DNA of 12,621 nt from UBA7359 sp964392105 (GTDB lineage: Bacteria > Pseudomonadota > Gammaproteobacteria > Eutrophobiales > Eutrophobiaceae). The notes under the pieces were generated by a model, which worked only from the letters and a program-made list of their open reading frames with translations, did not search any database and was not told the DNA's origin. The position numbers and the translations under genes were made by a program. Positions 1 through 6,859 of this stretch are shown one piece after another. Location: assembly GCA_964392105.1 (NCBI GenBank), contig CAYMPA010000087.1, positions 1-12,621 of the forward strand, read 5' to 3'. Position 1 is the first letter of the stretch, and every line of letters begins with the position of its first letter.

Positions 1-148
1 CCCCCACTACTGGGCAGATTCCTAAGCATTACTCACCCGTCCGCCACTCGTCAGCACAAAAGCAAGCTTCTGCCTGTTACCGTTCGACTTGCATGTGTTA
101 GGCATGCCGCCAGCGTTCAATCTGAGCCAGGATCAAACTCTTCAGTTT
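1..148 (-). rRNA. rrs: 16S ribosomal RNA, 5' end (partial)
   Basis: Read on the minus strand, this is the first part of a bacterial 16S rRNA. The universal 27F region (AGAGTTTGATCCTGGCTCAG) is followed by the conserved stretch around AACGCTGGCGGCATGCCTAA, CACATGCAAGTCGAACGGTA and GTGGCGGACGGGTGAGTAAT. The mature 5' end is placed at 148 by alignment with E. coli AAATTGAAGAG, which here reads AAACTGAAGAG. The gene runs off the left edge, so only about 148 nt are present. The V1 loop and the GGAATCTGCCCAGTAGTGGG segment are of gammaproteobacterial type. The gene is transcribed away from tyrS. Confidence 0.97.
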
Positions 149-302
149 AATCATGTTAGCTGCTTATGGCAGCAAATCTTGGCTCGATGATTACTTTAAA
201 AATTGACGTGATAAGACGTTACATCAATTAAGCTTTCACCGAAATTTCATGGTGATACAAGCCATCAACGTAAGCGCCCACACAAATTACTTGATCAGGA
301 AT

Positions 303-333
303 TGTTAAAGAACAGGGTTGGATACCCCCAACC
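303..333 (-). promoter_or_regulatory. rrn leader boxB-boxA antitermination signal
   Basis: In the rRNA leader the minus strand carries a hairpin GGTTGG / CCAACC (328-333 with 316-321, 6-nt loop), followed at once by TGTTCTTTAACA (303-314). That matches the rRNA boxA consensus TGCTCTTTAACA with one change. This boxB-boxA order is the recognition site of the Nus antitermination complex, which keeps RNA polymerase processive through rRNA operons. A boxC-like GTGTGGGCGCT (about 273-283) lies further downstream. The rest of 149-300 is leader with no gene. Confidence 0.85.
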
Positions 334-344
334 GGGAACGCGGC

Positions 345-372
345 ATTATACAGATCACTTACCGGTGGTCAA
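345..372 (-). promoter_or_regulatory. rRNA operon P1 sigma-70 promoter
   Basis: On the minus strand the -35 TTGACC (367-372) and a perfect -10 TATAAT (345-350) are separated by 16 bp. A GC-rich discriminator (GCCGCG) follows the -10, as in promoters under stringent control. The stretch upstream of the -35 (about 374-415) is AT-rich with A/T runs, as expected of an UP element. The start point would be near 338, just ahead of the boxB-boxA leader. Between this promoter and the ankyrin gene (373-479) I see only this AT-rich sequence and no clear intrinsic terminator. Confidence 0.85.
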
Positions 373-479
373 CAACTCTTTACACTTTTTTTATAGTAAT
401 TTAAAGCCTTGTTTTATATAAGTATTTTCAAGTTAATAAGTAATAAATTTAATGCTTAATTTTTAGTATAAATGTAGTG

Positions 480-1283
480 CTATTTACCAAGAATATTGAC
501 TATATTTTTATGACCGTATTGTCTGGCAAGATCAGCCGCCCTCATCCCATTTTTCATCGATATATTTTTATCTGCACCTGCATATATCAACGCAATTACC
601 AACTGTTCATCACCATTTCTCGCGGCATCAATAAGTGCAGTCCAACCCTGAACATGTTGAATATTCACATCAGCTCCTTTCTCAATAAATAATAGACCGA
701 GTTCTGTATAGCCACGATCCGCTGCCATAATAAGGGGGGTAAGTCGTCCATTATCGTAGGCATCAATTTCTGCACCATACGCCAACAGTCGTTTTGCGGC
801 TTCAAGATGATTTTTTTCAGTTGCATATTGCAATGCTGTCCGTTGCATTGAGCCTCTTTTATTTGGATCAGCGCCTTGAGTAAAAAGTAAATCAATAATC
901 TCATTACTGCCACGAGAAGCCGCAAGCATAATTGGGGTCATTCCACTAACAACTTCATTTATAGTTTTTTCATCCAATAATAAAAGCTGTTGTTCAACTT
1001 CATCGACTGAACCGCTAGAAACAAGTTGATGAAAGTTTACAGCTTTAGAAACTTCACTCAGTTTCTGTTTATAAGGAATCGTTTCATTGGGTGATGTTGA
1101 ATCTGTTACAGTCTGAATTATAGGTTTGTCTTTAGATATAAAATTGAATAACAGATATAAAACGAATAAGACAATTATTGGCAGAACAGGAAAATTATTT
1201 CGTGGGTGACGCTCAACAATTGTATCGATATCCTCATTAAGGACACGTTTTCGTCTTATTAGATCTTCGGTTCGTTTTGACAT
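480..1283 (-). CDS. Membrane-anchored ankyrin-repeat protein
   Basis: This encodes about 267 aa with no recognised specific function. The N-terminus is basic and polar, then one hydrophobic segment (PVLPIIVLFVLYLLFNFI, roughly residues 32-50) acts as a signal anchor. After a linker come four or five ankyrin repeats filling the C-terminal half. They are recognisable by TPIMLAA, TALQYA, TPLIMAA and TALIDAA and by the endings GADPN, GAEID, GADVN and GADKN. Ankyrin repeats bind other proteins, so an inner-membrane scaffold with its repeats probably outside the cytoplasm is the most that can be inferred. I chose the ATG at 1283 because AGAGGG lies 8 nt upstream; a TTG at 1304 would add seven residues without a better ribosome binding site. 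It lies 43 bp after tyrS on the same strand and is probably cotranscribed with it. A decayed second copy of part of this gene is at 9131-9240. Confidence 0.85.
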   Translation of the reverse strand: MSKRTEDLIRRKRVLNEDIDTIVERHPRNNFPVLPIIVLFVLYLLFNFISKDKPIIQTVTDSTSPNETIPYKQKLSEVSKAVNFHQLVSSGSVDEVEQQLLLLDEKTINEVVSGMTPIMLAASRGSNEIIDLLFTQGADPNKRGSMQRTALQYATEKNHLEAAKRLLAYGAEIDAYDNGRLTPLIMAADRGYTELGLLFIEKGADVNIQHVQGWTALIDAARNGDEQLVIALIYAGADKNISMKNGMRAADLARQYGHKNIVNILGK

Positions 1284-1326
1284 CGAGAATACCCTCTGCC
1301 ACAAAAAATGAAACTACCAGGCTTTT

Positions 1327-2535
1327 TCAGCGAATTAACTTTACTCTAGTAAATTTTCGCTTCCCAACCGATACAACATAGGTAACTCCAGAATCTAGTT
1401 GGGTATCTGTATTTGTCACTTTTTCACCATCAATTCTGACTGCGCCTGAAGTTAACAATTGCTTAGCTTCTGAAGTGCTTTTTGTTAAGTCCGATCTTTT
1501 CAAAACATGTCCTACCCAGAGTCCTCCGCTCGACTCTGCTGTAAGTACTATTTCAGGCATTTCATCAGGAATGGCATTATTACTAAAACGGTTAATGAAA
1601 TCATCATTGGCTTTGCGCGCAGCCTTTTTACTATAAAATCTCTCAACAATTTCAAATGCTAATTGAATCTTAGCTTCTCTTGGATTCCCTCCTTCCGATA
1701 CATCTTGCTTAAGCTGGTTAATCTCACTCATGGGCCTGAAACTCAAAAGTTCGAAATAACGCCACATCTTTTCATCATCAATGCTCATTATCTTGCCAAA
1801 TATTTCTGTAGCTGGTTCCGTGATACCAATGTAGTTATCCAAAGACTTGGACATCTTTTCATTACCCTGGGTATAGCCCTCTAATATTGGCATAGTTAGG
1901 ATGACCTGGGGTGTTTGTCCAAATGCTTCCTGCATTTGCCGGCCAACTAGCAGGTTAAATTTCTGATCTGTGCCCCCCAGTTCTACATCCGCTTTCATTT
2001 CCACGGAATCATAGCCCTGTATGAGTGGATAAAGAAATTCGTGAATGGCAATTGGTTGATTACTGTTATACCGTTTCTTGAAATCATCTCGTTCCAGCAT
2101 TCGTGCCACTGTTTGATTGGCCGCTAGCTCAATCAGAAATTTTGCCCGTTTATGTTTCATCCACTCACTGTTGAAACAGATCTTCGTACGGTTCTGATTT
2201 AGTATTTTGAATATCTGCTCCTCATAGGTTCTTGCATTATCAATCACTTCATCACGGGTCAAGGGAGGACGGGTTGCACACTTGCCAGATGGATCACCAA
2301 TCATTCCGGTAAAATCTCCAATCAGAAACAATACCTCATGCCCTAACTCCTGAAATTGGTGTAATTTATTGATTAAAACAGTGTGTCCGAGATGCAAATC
2401 CGGTGCAGTCGGGTCAAAACCAGCCTTGATTCGAAGCGGTTTACCTGATTCCAGTTTCTTTTTTAGCTCTTCCTCAACCAGGATTTCATCTGTTCCTCTG
2501 GAAATGAGATCCATGGCCTCGTTTACGGATGTCAT
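1327..2535 (-). CDS. tyrS: Tyrosyl-tRNA synthetase
   Basis: This encodes a 402-aa class I aminoacyl-tRNA synthetase that charges tRNA-Tyr with tyrosine in the cytoplasm, an essential step in translation. The HIGH signature is HLGH (residues 48-51) and the KMSKS loop is an exact KMSKS (227-231). The tyrosine pocket region contains GYDSVEMKADVELGGTDQ. The last 60 or so residues (SGAVRIDGEKV...) form the S4-type RNA-binding domain. KMSKS rather than the E. coli-type KFGKT places it in the second bacterial TyrRS group (often called TyrZ-like), as in Pseudomonas. The ATG is preceded by a strong GGGGAAGG. The gene is intact, and its length is normal. A second, broken copy of its 5' end lies at 9380-9560. 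M23 peptidase and anmK, normally its divergent neighbours, are now 7 kb away. Confidence 0.97.
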   Translation of the reverse strand: MTSVNEAMDLISRGTDEILVEEELKKKLESGKPLRIKAGFDPTAPDLHLGHTVLINKLHQFQELGHEVLFLIGDFTGMIGDPSGKCATRPPLTRDEVIDNARTYEEQIFKILNQNRTKICFNSEWMKHKRAKFLIELAANQTVARMLERDDFKKRYNSNQPIAIHEFLYPLIQGYDSVEMKADVELGGTDQKFNLLVGRQMQEAFGQTPQVILTMPILEGYTQGNEKMSKSLDNYIGITEPATEIFGKIMSIDDEKMWRYFELLSFRPMSEINQLKQDVSEGGNPREAKIQLAFEIVERFYSKKAARKANDDFINRFSNNAIPDEMPEIVLTAESSGGLWVGHVLKRSDLTKSTSEAKQLLTSGAVRIDGEKVTNTDTQLDSGVTYVVSVGKRKFTRVKLIR

Positions 2536-2551
2536 ACCTTCCCCATGTGTA

Positions 2552-2581
2552 ATAAAAATGCACGTAGCTTATCATAGTCAA
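2552..2581 (-). promoter_or_regulatory. Candidate tyrS promoter
   Basis: Upstream of tyrS the minus strand has TTGACT (2576-2581), and 18 bp further on TTTTAT (2552-2557), a passable -35/-10 pair. TTGACT is also kept in the decayed copy near 9600, which gives slight support. The -10 is poor, so the call is tentative. Confidence 0.3.
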
Positions 2582-2620
2582 CAAATGACTCGCAGTGAGC
2601 AATTGAATTATTGACGATAG

Positions 2621-2790
2621 AGTCTGATTCGTCTCTCTAAATAATATCGGGTTTTTACATGCTCGGTATGAAGGCCTCTGACCTTCAAGAATCTAGAACA
2701 GTGGTTTCATCAGATACGCCTGTAACAAATACTAGTAAAACTGCAATTATCAAGAATTCTCAAACCACGGATTTTATTGTTGAGAATAAG
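2621..2790 (+). pseudogene. M23 peptidase gene fragment (left copy, codons about 30-87)
   Basis: This is homologous to 9779-9949 in the intact M23 peptidase gene, without interruption apart from small indels. Shared blocks include gtctctctaa, catgctcggtatga and cctctgaccttcaagaatctaga. The copy cannot be expressed as a peptidase. The start codon and first 29 codons are gone (134-bp deletion). The TGT codon equivalent to residue 32 is TGA, a one-base insertion follows within about 20 bases, and no catalytic domain remains. It ends where the hydrolase remnant of the xox cassette begins, and the last codons of that remnant read into it on the other strand. Confidence 0.85.
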
Positions 2791-3063
2791 CTCTGTTGAA
2801 GATTAATTTCTCATAGATTGGATAACGATGGCTGACTGATCGTGTAAACTCCCGATTTAATACGCCGAATTCTCTAAAACGTTCTGGTTTCGGCAATGCA
2901 AATACCTCATTCATTTCCAAACTTTTATTAACAGCATCCTGGATCGTAGTCTCGAGCCAAACAAGATAATTGCGGGTTTGCTCTACCGGTTCAATATCCT
3001 CTGCCACTTCTCCATGTCCTGGCACAATAATTTTATAACCGATATCCTTAATCGCGTCCGGAC
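2774..3063 (-). pseudogene. C-terminal remnant of metallo-beta-lactamase-fold hydrolase of PQQ-dehydrogenase clusters
   Basis: About 95 residues with the downstream part of a metallo-beta-lactamase fold: PDAIKDIGYKIIVPGHGEV, where PGHG carries a zinc-ligand histidine, then EPVEQTRNYLVWLE and ALPKPERF...REFTRSVSHRYPIYEKL. This pattern is that of the zinc hydrolases encoded next to PQQ-dependent dehydrogenases (the 'quinoprotein relay system zinc metallohydrolase' type). The N-terminal two thirds, including the HxHxDH metal motif, are missing. Upstream the reading frame runs directly, out of frame, into the N-terminal remnant of another gene (3048-3278). An internal deletion has therefore joined the two. 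The ATG-ATG at the start of the 104-aa open frame belongs to that other gene's sequence and is not a real start. The downstream end overlaps the M23 fragment by about 15 bp. Confidence 0.75.
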
Positions 3064-3278
3064 AAAAACTCATCCCTGAATACATCATCGTTCATTGTTA
3101 TTTCATAACTTACCTTGCTATTCTGATTGTTGAAATTAACCTGGCCAATAATAAGCGGTTCATTGTTTGAATCCAGCAATGCAATTGTCTTACTTCCGCT
3201 CAATATAGAATTTGCGTTTACCGAAAAACAAATTCCAGATAATGCAACAATTAAAAGTGTTTCAATTCTGTTCTTCCG
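3048..3278 (-). pseudogene. N-terminal remnant of small secreted protein of the xox cluster
   Basis: The open frame on the minus strand reads RKNRIETLLIVALSGICF, then SVNA as a likely signal-peptidase site, then SILSGSKTIALLDSNNEP, IIGQVNFNNQ and MNDDVFRDEFLS, before losing sense as GRD-stop. This looks like the start of a small exported protein that I recall from xox and other PQQ-dehydrogenase clusters, where the block ...FLSMRPFKC... usually follows. Here the sequence breaks exactly at FLS (about 3060-3068) and continues out of frame into the hydrolase remnant. There is no normal start codon: the codon expected to be ATG is CGG, with an in-frame TAA just before it. The gene began within the last codons of xoxJ. 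The family assignment rests on memory and is moderately sure; the broken state is clear. Confidence 0.6.
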
Positions 3279-4152
3279 TTACGGCTACTATGTCTACTGT
3301 AGAAATTATTTCGGATGAACTGGCTGGTTTATGGCTAATTCCGTGAGACTTGAAGATTGCTTCAATTTTACCGTTTTCCTTAAGCTCACCAATTACATCA
3401 TTCAATCTTTGCGCTAACTTGACATTATCTGCCTTTACCGCCGCACCCAGTTCCCAACCATCAATTGTCAGCCCGGGGGTAGGTAATTTGATGATAACAA
3501 AATCATGATCGTATTTGCCAAGACTGTATTCCAGTTCACCTCGATTCGCCATGATGGCGGATATCTTTTTATCCACCATGGCTTTTGCCGCGTCATTGAC
3601 AGATTTATAATGCTTAACACTTTCCCGCAACTTCCCACTGAAAGCCCCGAGTAAATAAGCATCCGCTAATGAAGCGTTTTCTACACCTATGGGCTCCTCA
3701 GTAAACACCTCTAATGTCATGGCACTTCTGACACGATATGTATTTACAGCAAAGGCAATCATCTCTTTATAATAGGGCTGAAGAAAGGCCACCTTGTCAT
3801 TCTCCTTGGCAAAATCAGGATCATATGGGACATGCAACATGACATCAGCAGGATCACCTGCCAGATAATGACCTTTCCAGACCATGTTGCGCAAATCATC
3901 TCCGACTGATTCATCTGCAAGAAACAGGCGAAATCCAGCCTGTACCCCAAGTTTGTCTGCTATCGCCTTGCCAATGTCGATGTCTATCCCCTTTACCCTG
4001 CCGTCTTCCCCCTTAAAGGAAAACGGTGGAAAGTTTTCATACACAGCAAATTCAATAAAGCCTTTTTCTATAATCTTGTCCAGATCAGCAGCACCAGCAA
4101 ACGATATGTTTAATACACATATCAGGGCGATGATAATTTTTGTTTTATTCAA
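3262..4152 (-). CDS. xoxJ: Periplasmic substrate-binding-like protein XoxJ
   Basis: This encodes 296 aa, an exported protein of the ABC-transporter solute-binding fold found beside quinoprotein dehydrogenases. A signal peptide (IIIALICVLNISFAGA, cleavage near residue 21) is followed by YENFPPFSF, DGRVKGIDIDIGKAIADKLG, DLRNMVWKGHYLAGDPADVMLHVPYDP and later GELEYSLGKYD and GWELGAAVK. XoxJ has no transporter partner. It is thought to bind and help activate apo-XoxF, from structural work on Methylobacterium XoxJ. The start is TTG at 4152, supported by GGAG eight nt upstream; no in-frame ATG fits. The unusual start may lower its translation. It lies 28 bp after xoxG on the same strand, and the following small secreted-protein gene overlapped its end. 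The reading frame is intact. Confidence 0.88.
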   Translation of the reverse strand: MNKTKIIIALICVLNISFAGAADLDKIIEKGFIEFAVYENFPPFSFKGEDGRVKGIDIDIGKAIADKLGVQAGFRLFLADESVGDDLRNMVWKGHYLAGDPADVMLHVPYDPDFAKENDKVAFLQPYYKEMIAFAVNTYRVRSAMTLEVFTEEPIGVENASLADAYLLGAFSGKLRESVKHYKSVNDAAKAMVDKKISAIMANRGELEYSLGKYDHDFVIIKLPTPGLTIDGWELGAAVKADNVKLAQRLNDVIGELKENGKIEAIFKSHGISHKPASSSEIISTVDIVAVTEEQN

Positions 4153-4180
4153 TTATTTATCTCCATTAAATCATGCACTA

Positions 4181-4633
4181 TTAATCTTTTTCTGTATAAA
4201 TTGTCCCAAGCCAGGCTCGTATCGCCCATAATGCCTCCTGGCTTAATGGCCCACCATTTGATTCTGCGAATTTCGGCATATAGGTGACGCCGTTCCTGAC
4301 GACACCGTGCCGCACACGAGAGACGAACCACTCATCGCCTTCAGCATCATGCGGGAGATACCGCAGATCCGGCGCGATACCACCGGAAACCGCACCAAGT
4401 CCATGACAACGTGCACAATTCTGATTGTACGCAGATGTACCAATCTCGATCGCCTTCTCATTACCACTGTAGGGGTTACGTTTTTTCCATTCCTCTCCCA
4501 GTGGTTCCAGGCCGGTCACATCTACAGGTTGTGGTGCCACATCGCCATGGGCCATAACCGGCCTGGTGACATAAATGCAAATTAAGCACAAGAAAACCCG
4601 TAATGCATTGTTTGGTAAAAATCGAACGTTCAT
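4181..4633 (-). CDS. xoxG: Cytochrome c XoxG, electron acceptor of XoxF
   Basis: This encodes 150 aa, a small periplasmic mono-haem cytochrome c. The N-terminal signal peptide ends near VMA-HGD (about residue 28). The single haem site is CARCH (C73, C76, H77), and YMPKF (M119) supplies the likely axial methionine. GGIAPDLRYLP and WAIRAWLGTIY are usual features of cytochromes paired with methanol dehydrogenase. Its place directly between xoxF and xoxJ makes XoxG the natural name: it takes electrons from XoxF and passes them to the respiratory chain. It is separated from xoxF by 186 bp containing two hairpins, one of them terminator-like, so it is probably expressed below the level of xoxF. The ribosome binding site upstream of the ATG is weak (GGGAA). 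Confidence 0.9.
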   Translation of the reverse strand: MNVRFLPNNALRVFLCLICIYVTRPVMAHGDVAPQPVDVTGLEPLGEEWKKRNPYSGNEKAIEIGTSAYNQNCARCHGLGAVSGGIAPDLRYLPHDAEGDEWFVSRVRHGVVRNGVTYMPKFAESNGGPLSQEALWAIRAWLGTIYTEKD

Positions 4634-4670
4634 ATTTTGTTCCCATTCAAAATAAGCAAAACTATTAATT

Positions 4671-4752
4671 AAAAAAAGCCTGTCGCATCCTTATAATTTA
4701 TTTACACCACTAACGGGTAGGACTGGAGGAGGTCAATAAAGATGCGACAAGC
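4671..4752 (-). terminator. Rho-independent terminator-like hairpin between xoxF and xoxG
   Basis: On the minus strand a 17-bp stem pairs 4736-4752 with 4678-4694 (GCTTGTCGCATCTTTAT with ATAAGGATGCGACAGGC, two G.U pairs). It is followed directly by seven T (4671-4677). The loop is long (41 nt), which is unusual. The stem and T run fit an intrinsic terminator that would partly stop transcription after xoxF and lower xoxG and xoxJ expression. Confidence 0.65.
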
Positions 4753-4762
4753 TAAACTAAAC

Positions 4763-4797
4763 AGTGGAGGTTGGCAGTTGACAAACCAACCTCCACT
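4763..4797 (-). terminator. Perfect 12-bp hairpin just after xoxF
   Basis: AGTGGAGGTTGG (4763-4774) and CCAACCTCCACT (4786-4797) are perfect complements around an 11-nt loop, 22 bp after the xoxF stop codon. No proper T run follows on the minus strand (GTTTAGTTTAG). It may therefore protect the xoxF mRNA 3' end, act as a weak terminator, or be the first of a pair with the hairpin at 4678-4752. Confidence 0.6.
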
Positions 4798-4819
4798 AGA
4801 GGTAAAACAGTAATTTATT

Positions 4820-6574
4820 TTATTTAGATAACTTAAATACCCATAAACTACCACCCTGATTCAGGTGTTTTACTGATTTGGCTACGTCACCACCCCACAA
4901 TGGAACAGCACCACCATAACCTGAAGGTACAGCGATATATTGCTCACCGCCTTCTTCCCAGGTAATTGGGCAACCAACCACACCGGAACCAGTTTGAAAT
5001 TTCCACAGCTCTTTACCGGTCTTCGCATCAAAGGCCTTCAGATAACCTTCCGGTGTACCAGTGAAGACGAGGTTCCCGGCAGTCGCCATAACACCACCCC
5101 ACAACGGAGCCTTGTTCTTGTATTCCCAAACTTTCTTTCCGGTTTTTGGATCGAAGGCCCGTAGTGCACCGATGTAATCTTTATTTAAAGGCTTAATAGT
5201 GAAACCGGCACCCAGGTAAGCAGCGCCTTTCTTATAGGTAACAGGTTCGTTCCATAAGTCCATACCCCATTCATTTGAAGGTACGTAGAAAAGACCGGTA
5301 TCCTTGCTATATGCCATAGGCATCCAGTTTTTGCCCCCAAGGAAAGAAGGAGCAACAAATATCTGCTTGCCTTTTTTACCATCAGCACTCTTTGTCGGAT
5401 CACCCGCACGTACAGCCGTTTCGATGGGACGACCGGTCTTTAAATCGATGTTCTTGGCCCAGTCAATCTGGTTTACAAACGGGAAGGCATTTTGTAGTTT
5501 ACCGTTGGTGCGATCGAGGACATAGAAGAAACCATTACGATCAGCATGACCGGCCAGTTTCTTGCCACCGTCGTTGAAAGAGATAGTTTCGTTTACACCA
5601 TCATAATCCCAACCATCATTCGGCGTGAACTGGTAGTACCACTTAATTTTGCCAGTATCTGGATCGATCGCCAAGGTAGAGGTTGAGAACAGGTTGTCAC
5701 CAGGACGCAAGTGTGCATTCCAGGGAGCCGGGTTACCGGTACCGTAGAAGATCAAATCTACTTCTGGGTCATAAGTACCACCACCCCAGGTTGCGGCACC
5801 ACCTGTTTTCCACAAATCACCAGGCCAGGTTGCATTGGTTTTACCACTGATACCATTGTCCTTGCCATTCAGGGTACCCATATGTCCTTCAACCGTCGGG
5901 CGTATCCAAACCATTTTACCGGTCTTGGCGTCACGTGCTTCAACACGACCGACAATACCGAATTCACCACCTGATACACCGGTGATGACCTTGCCTTTAA
6001 CAATTAAAGGTGCAGCAGTATTTGAGTAACCGTCTTTGAAGTTGTCGATCTTTTCTTTCCAGACGACCTTACCGGTATCCTGATTCAGTGCAACTATCTG
6101 CGCATCCAGCGTACCGAAGATAACCAGGTTGTCATAAAGTGCAGCACCACGATTCACAACGTCACAACATGGCAGAATGCCTTCTGGTAAACGGTGATCG
6201 TATTGCCAGATTTCTTCACCGGTCTTTGAATCGATGGCATACATGCGCGAATAAGAGGCAGTAACAAAAATCTTGCCATTATGAACTAATGGTTGTGCTT
6301 CCTGACCGCGTTGTTTTTCACCACCGTATGAGAACGAGAATGCAGGAACGAGCTTACTAACATTCTTGTCATTAATCTTGTTTAGCGTACTGTAACGTTG
6401 ACCTCTTGGACCCAAACCATAAGAGACGACATCTCCTGTTGTCTTTGCATCATTCAAAATATCATTGTCTGATACCCCTGCGAAAACATTGATTGTAGGT
6501 ACAAAAGCCAGCGTAGTAGCAAGCGCCACACCTTTTACTAGACCTGCTTCACAGGTTCTATTCAGCTTTTTCAT
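4820..6574 (-). CDS. xoxF: Lanthanide-dependent PQQ methanol dehydrogenase XoxF
   Basis: This encodes 584 aa, a periplasmic eight-bladed quinoprotein that oxidises methanol (and often other primary alcohols or formaldehyde) with PQQ. The signal peptide spans about residues 1-32 (VALATTLAFVPTINVFAG). The adjacent-cysteine disulfide is C136-C137 in GILPCCDVVNRG. Likely metal ligands are E204 (GGEFG), N281 (YGTGNPAPWN) and D323 (GWDYDGVNE). D325, two residues after the catalytic D323, is the extra aspartate that marks XoxF and lanthanide use; calcium-type MxaF has alanine there. Tryptophan-docking repeats such as DAKTGKELWKF recur. GAGGAG precedes the ATG. It is the first gene after the sigma-54 promoter at 6766-6781 and is followed by xoxG and xoxJ. 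The coding sequence looks richer in G+C than the flanking ank, M23 and anmK genes, which could reflect high expression or transfer. The exact XoxF clade was not determined. Confidence 0.95.
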   Translation of the reverse strand: MKKLNRTCEAGLVKGVALATTLAFVPTINVFAGVSDNDILNDAKTTGDVVSYGLGPRGQRYSTLNKINDKNVSKLVPAFSFSYGGEKQRGQEAQPLVHNGKIFVTASYSRMYAIDSKTGEEIWQYDHRLPEGILPCCDVVNRGAALYDNLVIFGTLDAQIVALNQDTGKVVWKEKIDNFKDGYSNTAAPLIVKGKVITGVSGGEFGIVGRVEARDAKTGKMVWIRPTVEGHMGTLNGKDNGISGKTNATWPGDLWKTGGAATWGGGTYDPEVDLIFYGTGNPAPWNAHLRPGDNLFSTSTLAIDPDTGKIKWYYQFTPNDGWDYDGVNETISFNDGGKKLAGHADRNGFFYVLDRTNGKLQNAFPFVNQIDWAKNIDLKTGRPIETAVRAGDPTKSADGKKGKQIFVAPSFLGGKNWMPMAYSKDTGLFYVPSNEWGMDLWNEPVTYKKGAAYLGAGFTIKPLNKDYIGALRAFDPKTGKKVWEYKNKAPLWGGVMATAGNLVFTGTPEGYLKAFDAKTGKELWKFQTGSGVVGCPITWEEGGEQYIAVPSGYGGAVPLWGGDVAKSVKHLNQGGSLWVFKLSK

Positions 6575-6680
6575 TAGTATAAACTCCTCAAGTATTTTAA
6601 TTGTTTATTGGGTTTCAACATTTATTGTTGTTTCCTCCATTACACTCACCTGCATGAAAATCACTCAGACGTGATCATGC

Positions 6681-6698
6681 GGGCTAATCGATTAACCC
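6681..6698. promoter_or_regulatory. Near-perfect palindrome in the xoxF leader (operator candidate)
   Basis: GGGCTAATCGATTAACCC is an 18-bp palindrome with one mismatched pair around a perfect core TAATCGATTA (6685-6694). It lies about 65 bp after the predicted xoxF transcription start and about 105 bp before the ATG. It has no loop, so it looks like a dimeric protein-binding site more than an RNA hairpin. No gene for an obvious ligand is present. Confidence 0.4.
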
Positions 6699-6765
6699 CT
6701 GACGATTGATTCCTGAGAAAATAGTTTCAGAAAAATCACAAAGCAGTCATGAGTCGGAGAGATAC

Positions 6766-6781
6766 AGCAGTAGATATGCCA
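6766..6781 (-). promoter_or_regulatory. Sigma-54 (-24/-12) promoter of xoxF
   Basis: The minus strand reads TGGCATATCTACTGCT. GG (6780-6779) and GC (6768-6767) are exactly 10 bp apart, and TGGCA at -24 and TGC at -12 match the RpoN consensus TGGCACGNNNNTTGCW. Transcription would start near 6755, leaving a leader of about 180 nt before the xoxF ATG. A sigma-54 activator gene lies directly upstream, and a dyad lies about 160 bp upstream at 6932-6950. I found no other GG-N10-GC pair pointing at xoxF in 6575-6969. Confidence 0.7.
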
Positions 6782-6859
6782 ATTATCAGTAAAAGAAAAA
6801 TCTTTTATATGTAATTGAATTACTCTATATATTTCTGTTAGTTATAGTCCCAAGTTGTA

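Larger units (their letters stand above)
2360..2790. repeat. Left copy of duplicated tyrS/M23-peptidase junction
   Basis: This segment aligns in the same orientation with 9380-9949. It covers the first 58 codons or so of tyrS, the divergent intergenic region and the start of the M23 peptidase gene. Long matching blocks are easy to see, for example gagatccatgg (2508-2518 / 9530-9540), gtcaacaaatgactcg (2577-2592 / 9603-9618) and gagcaattgaattattgacgat (2597-2618 / 9623-9644). The left copy lacks about 134 bp that are present at 9645-9778. Its homology stops abruptly at about 2790, where the xox cassette begins. The upstream ankyrin gene (881-990) is also duplicated, at 9131-9240. Confidence 0.9.

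Noticed and set aside
4149..4331. Minus-strand open frame overlapping xoxG and the xoxJ start
   Set aside because: It is a shadow frame of xoxG. Its ATG-like codons lie in the xoxJ ribosome binding region, but the protein has no homology that I recognise.
4820..6574. Calcium-type MxaF or ethanol dehydrogenase ExaA instead of XoxF
   Set aside because: The aspartate two residues after the catalytic one (GWDYDG) and the xoxG-xoxJ neighbours point to XoxF.
6681..6698. GGTTAATCGATTAGC as a sigma-54 element
   Set aside because: The GG to GC spacing is 11 bp, not 10, and the flanking bases do not match; the element at 6766-6781 fits much better.
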